Assembly (NCBI GenBank): GCA_934045905.1
Contig: OW203762.1
Location: 44,293,411-44,357,410, forward strand
DNA: 64,000 nucleotides
Direction of reading: 5' to 3'
Source of the DNA: Leuctra nigra
Lineage: Eukaryota > Arthropoda > Insecta > Plecoptera > Leuctridae
Position 1 is the stretch's first letter, and every line of letters begins with the position of its first letter. The position numbers and the translations under genes are program-made. Below the pieces are notes generated by a model that searched no databases, was not told where the DNA came from, and worked only from the letters and a program-made list of their open reading frames with translations. This document shows, one piece after another, positions 49,938-60,393 of the stretch.

Positions 49938-51380
49938 CGAATACAAAATGGTTGGCTATGACTATAATGGCCGCCATGTCTAATAAAAAATACAGGTGTC
50001 AAAAAGACAACGCGATGGGCATATATCCAAATATGTGTCGCTCACTTTGGTTGTGAGCTGAGTACCTTGTGAGGAATCCGGCTGTGGAAGGGATAGTTTG
50101 ATGAGTAATTTCATCATGTAGATTGATAGGTTAGGTCCCATTGGGATACCTTCATGCCTTCCAATGCAAGGAGGTTCGTACATTCATAATAAGTGTTGAT
50201 AAACTTTTCACCTGCATTGTTATTGTTTTATGTTTCCTACTCAGTACTCTTTATCCAGATCAATCTTGTTGATTTTATTTTCTTAGCGAAGATAACAGAG
50301 CTTTTCCACTTCTCCAGAACTAACTTTCATAAGTTGCTTTCCAGATCCCCATGTTGGTAAGAAACTGAATGTCATGTATACAATAGCCGATAATACCGAC
50401 ACGGTCAATTTGAAATCCAAAATTATCGAAAATATTGAGAGTTCAAATACTCGTAGTTATGAAAAATAAAATGGAACAATGAGCAATACTCGTCAATCTT
50501 TTGGATGTTTCCTAAATCCCTAATTGAGGTTTGACAATGACATAGCAATCCTAAGATAACATCCGTAGACATGGAAAGTGAAACTTGTTTGAAAATCAAG
50601 TTATCTGACTATATTATGAAGAGCAGTAAATTATGTAATTGATACCATAGAATAAATACCTAGTCGTAGTGCTAACGGCTATTATATAATTTCTGCGGTA
50701 ATGCCATGAAATCATGAACGTCCACAAGATTACATCGGGTGTGTGGGGGGGGGGGGGGGGAGGGGGAGTGAAAATATTGGAAGTTCAATAGGGGGTCTGC
50801 GGGCAGAGTTGATTTATTGTGTTTTGGCTTTGATCCGTACTGTTGTCGTAGGTTACAAAAAACTTTATTCTTGTTTATTTTGTTCGATTTCAGCTGTATT
50901 TTACTAATTTTACAGATATTAGCAAGAATATAACCATAGACATGGTATAGCCTTAGGCTTGGATATAACATACAAACATACCAAAATGTACCTTCAAAAA
51001 ATCAAAAAAATCAGTGCCGGGGCCAAAAAGACCCATACAAATTTCTCCAGCTTTACCGTCTGCATACAAAGGCAAAAACTGTTTTATTATTTTTAATCGG
51101 AGTCAAAGATTTACTTATGATCTCTATAGGTACCTATTATGTATAGTATTATTAAAACTTGAAGTTGATCCGTCCAGTGTTAAAAAAGATGGTAATCGCC
51201 TATTTACGATTTTTGGTGGTATTACTTATTTCGCAGCAGTACCTATGATGCAACATGCAACACGATTAAATGTCACAAATGTAACGCACAGACAGACCAT
51301 GTCTAATTATTTTCATGCATTTTAGGAGATTTTTGATAAATCCGAATCGCAAAATTATGTGAGTATTATTTATTGACTCA
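49935..51380. other. No gene; 16-G run at 50745-50760
   Basis: Non-coding, no recognisable protein. Confidence 0.4.
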
Positions 51381-51772
51381 TTAAGACGGCTGGGTAGTGA
51401 GTTTGACCTTGACGAGTTTTTTAATCGATTTTTATCAATATCTTTTTCCAGTGTAATTGTTAACAAAATAGGGCTATGGACGTGAATTCAGAACAGTTCA
51501 ATGAAAATAATTTACACTCTTGACGGTGCGACTGTGCAATTAAGAGGGCTTGGTAGTGAGCGTGGCCTTGCTATGATTGCTATTGCTTGCGTGGCCTTAT
51601 CCAAACTATGAAATTATTTTCATTGAACTGTTCTGAATTCACGTCCATAGCCCTATTTTGTTAACAATTACAATGGAAAAAGATATTGATAAAAATCGAT
51701 TAAAAAACTCGTCAAGGCCACGCTCACTACCAAGCCCTCTTAATTGCACAGTCGCACCGTCAAGAGTGTACA
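51381..51772. mobile_element. Nested palindromic MITE (CTGGGTAGTG family)
   Basis: The outer arms are 51381-51512 and its inverse at 51613-51743 (132 bp, e.g. GTTAACAAAATAGGGCTATG and inverse). Between them, 51513-51570 is the inverse of 51713-51771, essentially identical. The segment 51713-51743 therefore pairs with two different left partners. The outer left end has diverged (TAAGACGGCTGGGTAGTG) while the inner copy matches the right end. Confidence 0.75.
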
Positions 51773-52403
51773 AGACGAAGTAAACAGATCAGACTCATTA
51801 TCCTACTTCGTATTTTTTACTTAGGACTGGTAGGTTACATACGACATTCTCGAGCAACTTATGTGGAAACGTTCGCTGCTAAATCGCTGGACATGTATCG
51901 TAGGTCGGAGGTTCGTTCAGTACTCGATTCGCTTTTCTGCTAGAAAGAAGGCTGGACTCTGCCAAGAGTTTTTCGAAAGTGTTGATTTAGAAGCGTGCTG
52001 TGACTTCTGACGATCGCTGTCATGTCATAACTTGTCACCTCCAGGACTGTTCGATATCTTGACCAGAATAATTAATTATTTCAGAAATATTTTAAAACTA
52101 ATTTTTTTTTGAAATCACAACAAAGTGTAAGCACAAAATATGTTGTGATTTAGTGGCCTAACGATGGCATAATGTGACGTCATGTCTTAAGAAATGCAAA
52201 TGCGCGCCATGTTTTCATTATACGCGTGTCAAGCTCTGTGATATATTAATTTTTATTGATCGTGACGTCACTGACGCAGTATTCATAGAATGACGGAGAT
52301 TTGAGGCGTCCAGGAAGATGGTTCACAACAAAGCATTCAGGACGATTAATCAGTTATGTAAATTGTATCAATAATCACTCGTTAAACAGTGAGAGAGTTA
52401 ACA
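51773..52403 (+). promoter_or_regulatory. Upstream region of the GMC oxidoreductase gene
   Basis: No coding exon. TCAGTT at 52350-52355 fits the insect initiator and would give a 52-nt unspliced 5' UTR. There is no TATA box at the matching distance. Confidence 0.2.
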
Positions 52404-53921
52404 ATGTTTGTGTTTCGCATATCCGTTGCATTCGTTCTTTTCATTTTCCTTTTTAACAACGTTTTTCTGTCACCGCTCACTATCTTTGAGACTGTTCTAC
52501 GATACTATCGACAAGCAATCAACAATCCGGACAGATTTATTCCCGACACGACAGTGTTTGAGCAAGAGTACGACTTCATCGTCGTCGGTGCCGGCTCGGC
52601 GGGGGCGGTGGTCGCTAATCGTCTCACCGAAGTACCGGGCTGGTCCGTGCTGTTGCTCGAAGCCGGCAAAGACGAGAACTTCTTGACCGACATCCCTCTC
52701 ATGGCGGGTCTTGTGGCCTCCACAGGGACGGCTACAGGACTGGCATGGAGTTACAGAGCCGAAGAGAATCCAGGATTCTGTCAAAGCATGATCCAGAAGA
52801 GATGTTTCCTTCCCAAGGGAAAGATTATGGGTGGAACAAGCACCATCAACTACATGGTCTACACGCGAGGAAGTCGTCGAGACTACGACATGTGGGAGGC
52901 GCTCGGGAACACGGGCTGGAGCTACGACGACGTCCTGCCGTACTTCAGGAAGTCGGAAGACGTCAACATCCCCGAGTTGAAACGCAGTCCCGAGCGAGGG
53001 ACAGGAGGCTACTTGGGAGTTGACCACGCTTCTTTCAGGACGCCTCTCGTCAAGACCTTCCTGGACGCCGGCGTGGAGTCAGGGTACAACATCGTCGACG
53101 TCAGCGCGAGGACGCAGGAGGGCTTCTCCTACGTGCAGGCGAACCTCCGCGACGGCGAGCGATGCAGTACGTCCAAAGCCTTCTTGAGACCGATTCGGCG
53201 TCGCGGTAACCTGCACATCGCGCAACGTGCCACCGTCACGAAGATAGTAATTGATCCACTCACACGACAAACGCGCGGCGTCAGGTTCGTCAAGGGGGGA
53301 CGAGCTTACTTCGTGGGCGCCAAGAAAGAAGTTATTCTATCAGCAGGGGCGATCAACTCGCCTCAACTCTTGATGTTGTCGGGAGTAGGACCTCGTCAAC
53401 ACTTGGAGGAGCTCGGCATTCCGGTCATCCAGGACTCGAAAGTGGGACACAACCTCCAGGATCACGTGTCCCTGTTTGCACTAACGTTTGTCATCAATGA
53501 GACAGTGAGCCTCCTGGATCGACGGCTACTCAATCCCAGCTACATGATCGAGTACATGTCGCATAGGACGGGACCTCTGACTCTGCCAGCAGGCGCTGAA
53601 GGCGTCGCTTTCGTCAAGACGAAGTATGCCGACGTCGCCGACGATCCAGACATCGAGTTCGTCTTCTCACCAGGAGCGCTGAGCGGAGAATTGATTGGCA
53701 CGCTGAGAGAAGTGTTGGGATTCTCTCGAGAATTCATCCGCAAGCTCTTCGGCAGGATCCGGGGCAAAGACTCGTTCGCTCTTGTGCCTATATTGATGCA
53801 GCCGCGGAGCAGGGGAATACTCAGACTCAGAAGCAGGAATCCGTTTCATTATCCGATGATTTACCCGAACTACTTCGGCGACGAGCGAGATCTCCACGTG
53901 CTTGTGGAGGGAGCGAAGATG
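52404..53921 (+). CDS. GMC oxidoreductase exon 1
   Basis: 506 codons from ATG to a GTAAGA donor at 53922. It holds the signal/anchor segment, the FAD-binding Rossmann fold and most of the substrate-binding domain, ending [17 protein letters not shown]. Without splicing it would run 14 more codons to a stop, which is not conserved sequence. Confidence 0.95.
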
Positions 53922-55804
53922 GTAAGAGATAAGTTGACGTTGACCCTTTGCCTGAGATCATAAGCTTGTCGCACTGCGGGCTTATTTTCAATGACAGGCA
54001 TGGGCGCTGGCAGGATTTTATCAAGGAGGGAGGAGAGGGGGGGGGGTTAGCGCGGCCCCTACCCTGCCTCTCATAGGGTTTTTGGTTTTTGATACGTTGA
54101 AATCAATTTTGAGACTATTTGAGGTGTATTTTGTTGAAATATATTCAACCTTTTCAACAATCAACTTTCAGCATTGACACTTTGGGGGGTGGGGGGCCCT
54201 CCTCCTTTCGACTATTTTTGTTTAGAAAAATGAAGAAAAAAAACTCACAAAATTTGTATTTCGTCCTCATGTGACATCATCTCATTGTTGGAGATCATCT
54301 TGATGGCACGATTCAGAATAGCCATGTGATTCTGTGCTTTTTGGCAATATTTGATACTTTTTCTGGGCAGTTGTAGACTCCAGAGAAATCATTAATACGA
54401 AAAGGAATCACCCACATTTCATAAATACATCGATTTACCTCCATTTTAATTTAAATATGATCTCAACGTGACAACGTAATGTCCGTCCTTAGGAGAATGC
54501 TTCAATTTTTGACATTGCTCATATAAAACAAATTTAATTAAAATTTAATTTAATTTAAATTAAAATGAAGTTCGTGCAAGCTATGAATTAAGTTTCTTGA
54601 AATGATCTGTCTTCCTATAGGCTGTTGCGCTGAGTCGTACAAGAGCGTTCCAGCGTTATCGCAGCCGCTTGAACCCGACGCCTTATCCTGGATGCGAACA
54701 CCTGGAGTTCCAGTCCGACGTCTACTGGGCTTGCTGCGTCCGTCAAGCCACTGTCAGTCTCCAGCACCAGGTATTTACAGCGTTTGCATAAGAGACAAAC
54801 CCACAGTCGGATTTACGATTTACGAACATATGGAGTAGGTGGGAAAACGTGACTACATTGACTGGCATGGCATCTCTACACTACTGTGAAGACAGTTACA
54901 TAATTACTATATCTCCGAATCCGATCTATTTGTACACGAGCACAATAATGGCGTTATAGGAGCTTTTGCATTGGTATAGAAGTTCAAGATCTGCTCCTAA
55001 ATAAGGCTAAATGTACCTAATGGTTTTCCAGAATTATTGTATGACATCATTTTACAATTACTGCGCTGTTCGGAAAAAGCATACATTGAAATTATCCTGC
55101 CAATCTCCAGAAAGACACTACTTTTTCCCTTTTGAGTCCGGAATTTATATCAAGGCGTGGGACTCGACGAATAATATTTATTTGACGACGTGAAACAGTT
55201 GCCCTGATCTCTTGACTCGACTGCTGTGTTGTAGACGGGGACCTGCAAGATGGGCCCCGACGAGGATCCGGATGCTGTGGTGGACCCCGTCCTGGCCGTG
55301 CGAGGCGTCCAAGGACTACGCGTCACTGATCTCTTGACTCGACTGCTGTGTTGTAGGCGGGGACCTGCAAGATGGGCCCCGACGAGGATCCGGATGCTGT
55401 GGTGGACCCCGTCCTGGCGGTGCGAGGCGTCCAAGGACTACGCGTCACTGATCTCTTGACTCGACTGCTGTGTTGTAGGCGGGGACCTGCAAGATGGGCC
55501 CCGACGAGGATCCGGATGCTGTGGTGGACCCCGTCCTGGCGGTGCGAGGCGTCCAAGGACTAAGCGTCACTGATCTCTTGACTCGACTGCTGTGTTGTAG
55601 GCGGGGACCTGCAAGATGGGCCCCGACGAGGATCCGGATGCTGTGGTGGACCCCGTCCTGGCCGTGCGAGGCGTCCAAGGACTACGCGTCATTGACACCT
55701 CCATCATCCCCGTGCTCCCGTCGGCGCACACCAACTCCGTCGCTGTCATGATCGGGGAGAAGGGGGCAGACTTGATCAAATACGCGTGGGCAGCGGCATT
55801 ATGA
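52404..55804 (+). CDS. GMC-family FAD oxidoreductase (glucose dehydrogenase-like), whole gene, 3 exons
   Basis: Exons 52404-53921, 54621-54770 and 55601-55804 join in phase 0 to give 623 residues, the usual size for insect GMC oxidoreductases. Such enzymes oxidise alcohol groups of sugars or other small substrates with FAD as cofactor; the substrate cannot be told from sequence. The N-terminus is a hydrophobic segment ([17 protein letters not shown]), suggesting secretion or membrane anchoring. FAD-binding GAGSAG lies at 62-67. GMC signature 1 ([17 protein letters not shown]) and signature 2 ([16 protein letters not shown]) are intact, and the C-terminal domain has [13 protein letters not shown] with the likely catalytic His at 555. 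The Met at 52404 was chosen as start because the upstream frame lacks another ATG. The third exon sits in a fourfold tandem duplication. Confidence 0.93.
53922..54620 (+). other. GMC intron 1 with hAT-like remnant
   Basis: 699-bp intron, GTAAGA...CTATAG. At 53995-54230 it has CAGGCATGGGCGCTGGCAGG followed by G-rich and later GGGGGGTGGGGGG runs, reminiscent of the ends of hAT elements such as the one at 17084. No matching second terminus was found. Confidence 0.4.
54621..54770 (+). CDS. GMC oxidoreductase exon 2
   Basis: 50 codons, [46 protein letters not shown], matching the conserved 'YWxCxxRxxTxxxxHQ' segment before GTCKMG in insect GMCs. Acceptor CTATAG, donor GTATTT at 54771, phase 0 both sides. 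Confidence 0.92.
55204..55691 (+). repeat. Four tandem 122-bp copies of a 3' splice site plus exon start
   Basis: Units 55204-55325, 55326-55447, 55448-55569, 55570-55691. Each begins CTGATCTCTTGACTCGACTG, includes the acceptor GTTGTAG and encodes (A)[20 protein letters not shown] plus VRGVQGL. Copies differ by a few bases: ACGGGG versus GCGGGG at the exon start, GCCGTG versus GCGGTG, and CTAAGC in copy 3, which creates a TAA when read from copy 2. As 122 is not a multiple of 3, reading from one copy into the next changes frame and reaches a stop. Confidence 0.97.
55601..55804 (+). CDS. GMC oxidoreductase exon 3 (terminal, from the fourth repeat copy)
   Basis: 67 codons plus TGA (55802-55804): [54 protein letters not shown], which is the conserved GMC C-terminus. 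Only splicing to the fourth acceptor (after GTTGTAG at 55594-55600) reads this frame. Splicing to copies 1-3 gives frame-shifted tails ending near 55459, 55563 and 55751. Confidence 0.9.
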   Translation, partial: AGTCKMGPDEDPDAVVDPVLAVRGVQGLRVIDTSIIPVLPSAHTNSVAVMIGEKGADLIKYAWAAAL

Positions 55805-55871
55805 TCCTGAGCATTACTTACTTAGACAAGAATAGTGAAAACAGGGATTCAATGTGTGTACGAGAGAGCAA

Positions 55872-56112
55872 GATACCGCAGGCTCGGGTTCGATTACAAT
55901 GGCCGTCCTTCCTGACTGAAGTTATAATAAGTTACCTTCAGTCGAGAGAGGTAAATGTTGCGAAGGCTCCCTGCTAAATAGACCACGCCACGACTACCAC
56001 CTTCTTTCACACAATCTCATCTCACCTATTCTTCATCACCATCTCACACATAATCATTATCAAATCATTCATCCGTCGTCTCGCCTAGTTGCTGATCGGC
56101 TGCAGACGACCT
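55872..56112 (+). mobile_element. Degenerate SINE copy downstream of the GMC gene
   Basis: Contains a B-box-like GGTTCGATTAC, then GGCCGTCCTTCCTGACTG and a body alignable with the copy at 60095. The tRNA-like 5' part is eroded. It lies 70 nt after the stop codon. With AATAAA at 56192 or 56408 as polyadenylation signals, it would be inside the 3' UTR. Confidence 0.6.
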
Positions 56113-58071
56113 GTAGGTATTATATATTTCTCAGCTGGAAATTGTTATTTTTCTTACTTCGACTTTTTGAAATGGGGCATGAAATTAGAGCAATAAAGAA
56201 ATTCCACAGACTTAGAAATGGAAAACATCTTTCTGGGAAGTTATTTCTGTTGATAGCTGTCACATCTCAAAGAACCTTTAACGGAATTCAGAAAAGCTTT
56301 ACAATTTTATGGAATTTGTTTTAATGTAAAATATTTTATATAATTTTCTTTATTTGTTTGATATTCTGTATTATTTTAAATTACAATGGCTGCTCACATG
56401 ATCAAATAATAAATATGATTGTTACTTTATTTACGACCTTAATTTTGTTCCCATGCTCTCGTTGTTTATCATGTTCTCCATGCTTACCAGGCCTATAAGT
56501 ACTTGTCATCCCTGCAATTAGCTAACATTACTCTCACATCGTTGGCAATCCTCTTCTACATTTTTTATACATATTTGAAAATAAGTTATTCTATATTTTC
56601 TTGAAATGATAAGTTTGGCAATGAGTATTAGATGGCTCAAATTTTAGTTTTTCGTATTTACAATGAAATGGCGATGTTGTGTATTGTTTTTGTTATTTTC
56701 GGTGAATCCCCGTGCGCCGAAGCCCGAAGCGCCTAAACCTTTTTGTTTTACGCCTGGAAGCAATCCCGACAGTTTCCCATCATCTGGGGATAGATATTTC
56801 ATAACGAAATTCAGATACATTAAATCAATTTAAGTTTTAAAATGTCACAATAATTTCCCTGTCAACACATCATGCTGAAGTGCTGATGCCTTCCGATCTC
56901 CTCTTCACGGAGCATTACCTCGTGTTTTGGTCCGGATGTTGAAACTCTGCCGCCCACATGTGTGACCGTCGAAGCAGGTGACCCGGCGTCTCTTCATCAA
57001 GGATGTTACAACCTCGGCCCGACGTCGGCGTCGGCGCCGGCGCCTGATCCGACGCCCAGATTAATCCTCGGCCCACAGGCACAAGCCAACTCTCGTGGGT
57101 GACTTTTTAGATGAAATATTCACATGCGTAGGAACATTCATTCATAAGACAGGCATCGAGATCTGATAATCTGAGTAACATAAAAACTGGAGAAAAACAA
57201 GGCATTTTGTTCTAAATTAGAATGACAATTTCTGAATGGTATCATTACGAGTATTATCGGGCAATTGTAAATTCTTTTTTCAAATTATAGGTACCTAAAC
57301 CTTTCGAAAACAAAAATCGTAAATTGAAGGGACGATAGAAAGCAAATTCTGGGAAAGAGGCAAACACTTTTTATCCTCGAATCGTTGCCATAGCCAAGTG
57401 TTACTGTTACACCAAAAAGATTAACTCTCCGTAAAAAATTAATAATTTATTGACCAAGTGGACTCAGAAATATCTAATCTTTATACGAGCGTCACTATGG
57501 TAGGTATACTCTAATATACTAGTGAGTACCAGTGAGTACTAGTGAGTGAGTAATAGTGATTACTACTACTAGTAAGCACTAGTGAGTACTAGTGATTACT
57601 AGTTAGCACTAGTGAGTACCATATACAAATTGTGATGGTACCATTCTCTGTTCTTTTTGGCCAGGGCGTCTATTTTACAAATAGTTACCATTTCAAAAGT
57701 TATGATTTGATGAAAAGTCAAGGCGAGCCGAGAGATTGCATAAACTTCCTTATGATATCATAACTTGGAGCTATGACGTGATAACTAACTGTTTAGATAA
57801 TAGGGGACCAAGTTACACCGATCAACATATCGATAAGAAACTTTGCATACACTAGGTACCTTGTTTACCTATAACCTATCTTTGACACTACCAATGTACA
57901 CATAGTATAGATAATATTTTTGAGAAAGATTAATTCGTCGTTTAGAAAAAAACATCATGTATTTCCAAAGTATTGTCGTTGTAAGTTAGGGCAGGGGTGG
58001 AGCAAAATCAAGTGGCTGGCTGGAAGATTGAAAGCTAGCTGACTAGTATAAGCAATTCTTTGCGTTGAAAG
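56113..58071. other. No gene; short tandem repeat at 57520-57616
   Basis: Candidate GMC polyadenylation signals AATAAA at 56192-56197 and 56408-56413. A degenerate repeat of ACTAGTGAGT units occupies about 57520-57616. Otherwise non-coding. Confidence 0.4.
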
Positions 58072-58493
58072 CAAGGGCGTATTCAGGGGGGGGGGGAGCC
58101 GAAATCAGGGCTTCGTCTAAAAAAATTACGCACATTTAAAATAATATATGAAAAAATAAATCATAAAAACGACAGATCATATCGAAAAAGTACCAAATGC
58201 TGGAATTGAGTTAAAATTTCAAAAATTTCCGGGGAAGCTGCGCCCCGGACCTGCATTTGCTAATGTGTTCAAACCTATATTCTTACACCTCTTAGGCCAA
58301 TGTTTTACACATTTCTTATATTTGCCAAAAATAGCTACACTGCGATTTAAATTTGATCCAAAACGAATGACCTTGACCGAAAACTTTCTCGGGGGCTGCG
58401 CTCCCGAACCCGTATGTTTTCTACTGTAATTTTCCAAAATATGAAGAATGTTCGGAAATTCCCCTCCGAAATTTCATCCCGAATACGCCCTTG
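58072..58493. mobile_element. hAT-like non-autonomous element, 422 bp
   Basis: Inverted ends CAAGGGCGTATTC / GAATACGCCCTTG are flanked by 8-bp near-direct repeats GTTGAAAG (58064-58071) and GATGAAAG (58494-58501). It has a G run just inside the left end and two internal GGGG-GCTGCGC-CCC blocks, a composition like the 17084 element. No transposase ORF. Confidence 0.7.
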
Positions 58494-59779
58494 GATGAAA
58501 GCAATTGAATACCTCTACAGTAATTTTGTATTGATTGAAAGGATCATCCTAGTTGGCTTTATGTATTCTGTGTACGGGAATTTCAATTCGAGGTGCTGAA
58601 CATACCGATGCTCGCTTATAAAGGAGCGTTTTCCTATAGTAATCGTATGATCATTGACATTGACTTATGATCAAGAACCAACGAATCTCTGCAGTGAGCT
58701 GCACGACCTGGTTCGAATCCCGAGTGTTGGAGTTATGAATGAACTTGCGGCTCATGAATGAACTAGTCGTACATCATGACATGGGCCTGGATAGTTCTCG
58801 GATGCAAATCTGGCGTATTACGCATTCACGCTCGAATGATAGGCTAATTATAGAAATAGCTTGGACCGATGTGAAAAAAGTTGCAAGTTAAATTCGGCAT
58901 AAGTTCGTAGGTAAAAGTGCGAATAAATAGATTGGCGGATCTATGTTTAGATTTGGTAGCAGGGGTGAGTGGGCATCTCAAGATGGCGTCTGTAGGGGGA
59001 TATCAGGAGGCGCCCAGAATAGTTGGGAAGTAATTCATGCTAATTAAAGCGTAACGATGCTAATTTTAAGTATTTAAGTGGGCGTAGTTCGAGCTTTAGC
59101 ACTAGCTAAAATCAGACCACGGGGCTGAGATAAAGTAGTTTAAGGTAGAGCTTTACGTTTATACCTCGTCCGTGGCATGAACCCAGGAATTGCATAGCGT
59201 AAAAATATTTTAATTTCAAACTTAATTAAATACCTCGTCGTAATAGTTAGTCCGAAGTTGTAAAGATTATTTATTAGCTATAGACAATGTAGATCTCAGT
59301 CTAAAACTATCCATCTACAAGTGTAACCTTTTCGGACCATTTCCAATTCTCATTAATTTACCGGATTCTTAGCCAATTAAAAGTCTGGCAACTGTCACGA
59401 AAGTTTAAATACTCTTATAATTCTAAGAAAATGCTAGTTTTTGGAAATTAAACTGTGCCTGTGTATGCTACGGTGAGATAGATTCAAGTAGCATTGAAAC
59501 CTGTCGTACTCGAATCTGTCCGAAACCAGTGATGTTCAGTAGGTACGTTTAGGCTACTTATAGTACAGGTGAAGGTATAATTTTACAGATTTTGAACTGT
59601 ACAGGTATACATTTCATACCATAGGTACTTCACAAATAAAGGACCTAGGCTATAAGATAGGTATAACACTGTGCAGTATTAAAAATAAAAATGTATCTTG
59701 GTCCTGTAAGTAAACCTTTCAAGAGAAGAGGACAGAGAAAGTTGGCTAAATCAGAAATGCTAAGAACAATTGCCTTCCT
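58494..59779. other. No gene; isolated B-box-like GGTTCGAATCCC at 58712-58723
   Basis: The B-box-like motif may mark another tRNA-derived SINE, but no A box, tail or target duplication was found. Confidence 0.3.
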
Positions 59780-60018
59780 GAGATGTCCCGTTTCGATTAC
59801 TGTGGCCGTCCTACCTCTTAACTGAGGTTTTTCTATGACTTTCCTCATTTGAGAGGCAAATATGCTGTGTTTCCTGCTAATAAGGCCACGACTGCAGCCT
59901 TCCCAACGTCCATCTTTAATCTTTATACCTATTCTCATTGTCGTCTCCCTATCATCATAATAACTTATTCGTAGCCATTGACTAGTAGCAGAACAGTGTG
60001 ACGTTAAACACCATGAAG
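59780..60018 (+). mobile_element. Degenerate SINE copy
   Basis: GTTTCGATTACTGTGGCCGT followed by a core with AGGCAAATATGCTG, AAGGCCACGACTG and the end GCAGAACAGTGTGACGTTAA, all aligning with the copy 80 bp further right. The 5' head is missing and there is no poly(A) tail. Confidence 0.7.
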
Positions 60019-60094
60019 GGAGGACCGTAAAATTAAATCACCGATCAAGACCTCCCACTATGATAAAAATCTCTGTAGATATACCAACTCTTAT

Positions 60095-60385
60095 ACGGAA
60101 CAGGTTGGGTGAGTGGTTAACGCTCTCAGCTTGTATTCCGGAGGCCCGGGTTCGATTCCCGCGGCCGTCCTTCCTGACTGGGGTTTTTTCGTGGTTTTCC
60201 CTCAGTCTTCAGGCAAATGCTGGGAAGGTACCCTACTAATAGGCCACGACCGCCTCCTTCCCACCTTCCATCCTTACCTTCTCTTCACCATCATCTCCCA
60301 ATCATCATCATAATCATCCATCCGTCGCCATTAGCCTCGCTGCAGAACAGTGCGACGTTAAGCCCCAGACGACAAAAAAAAAAAC
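60095..60385 (+). mobile_element. tRNA-derived SINE, best preserved copy
   Basis: Starts ACGGAACAGGTTGGGTGAG. The tRNA-like head has an A box around TGAGTGGTTAACG and a B box GGTTCGATTCC, with CTGACTGGGGTTTTTTCGTG in the core. The 3' end is GCGACGTTAAGCCCCAGACG then a 12-A tail. An 8-bp target duplication, ACTCTTAT, flanks it at 60087-60094 and 60386-60393. Transcription would be by RNA polymerase III; mobilisation needs a LINE partner. Confidence 0.9.
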
Positions 60386-60393
60386 ACTCTTAT

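Noticed and set aside
52389..52403. GTG start for the GMC gene
   Set aside because: Eukaryotic gene; the ATG at 52404 precedes the signal segment and is the natural start.
55250..55751. Open frames on both strands across the 122-bp repeats
   Set aside because: They are frame-shifted or antisense readings of the duplicated exon.
60105..60170. A functional tRNA gene
   Set aside because: A and B boxes are present, but the acceptor stem does not close and the sequence continues into a SINE core with tail and target duplication.
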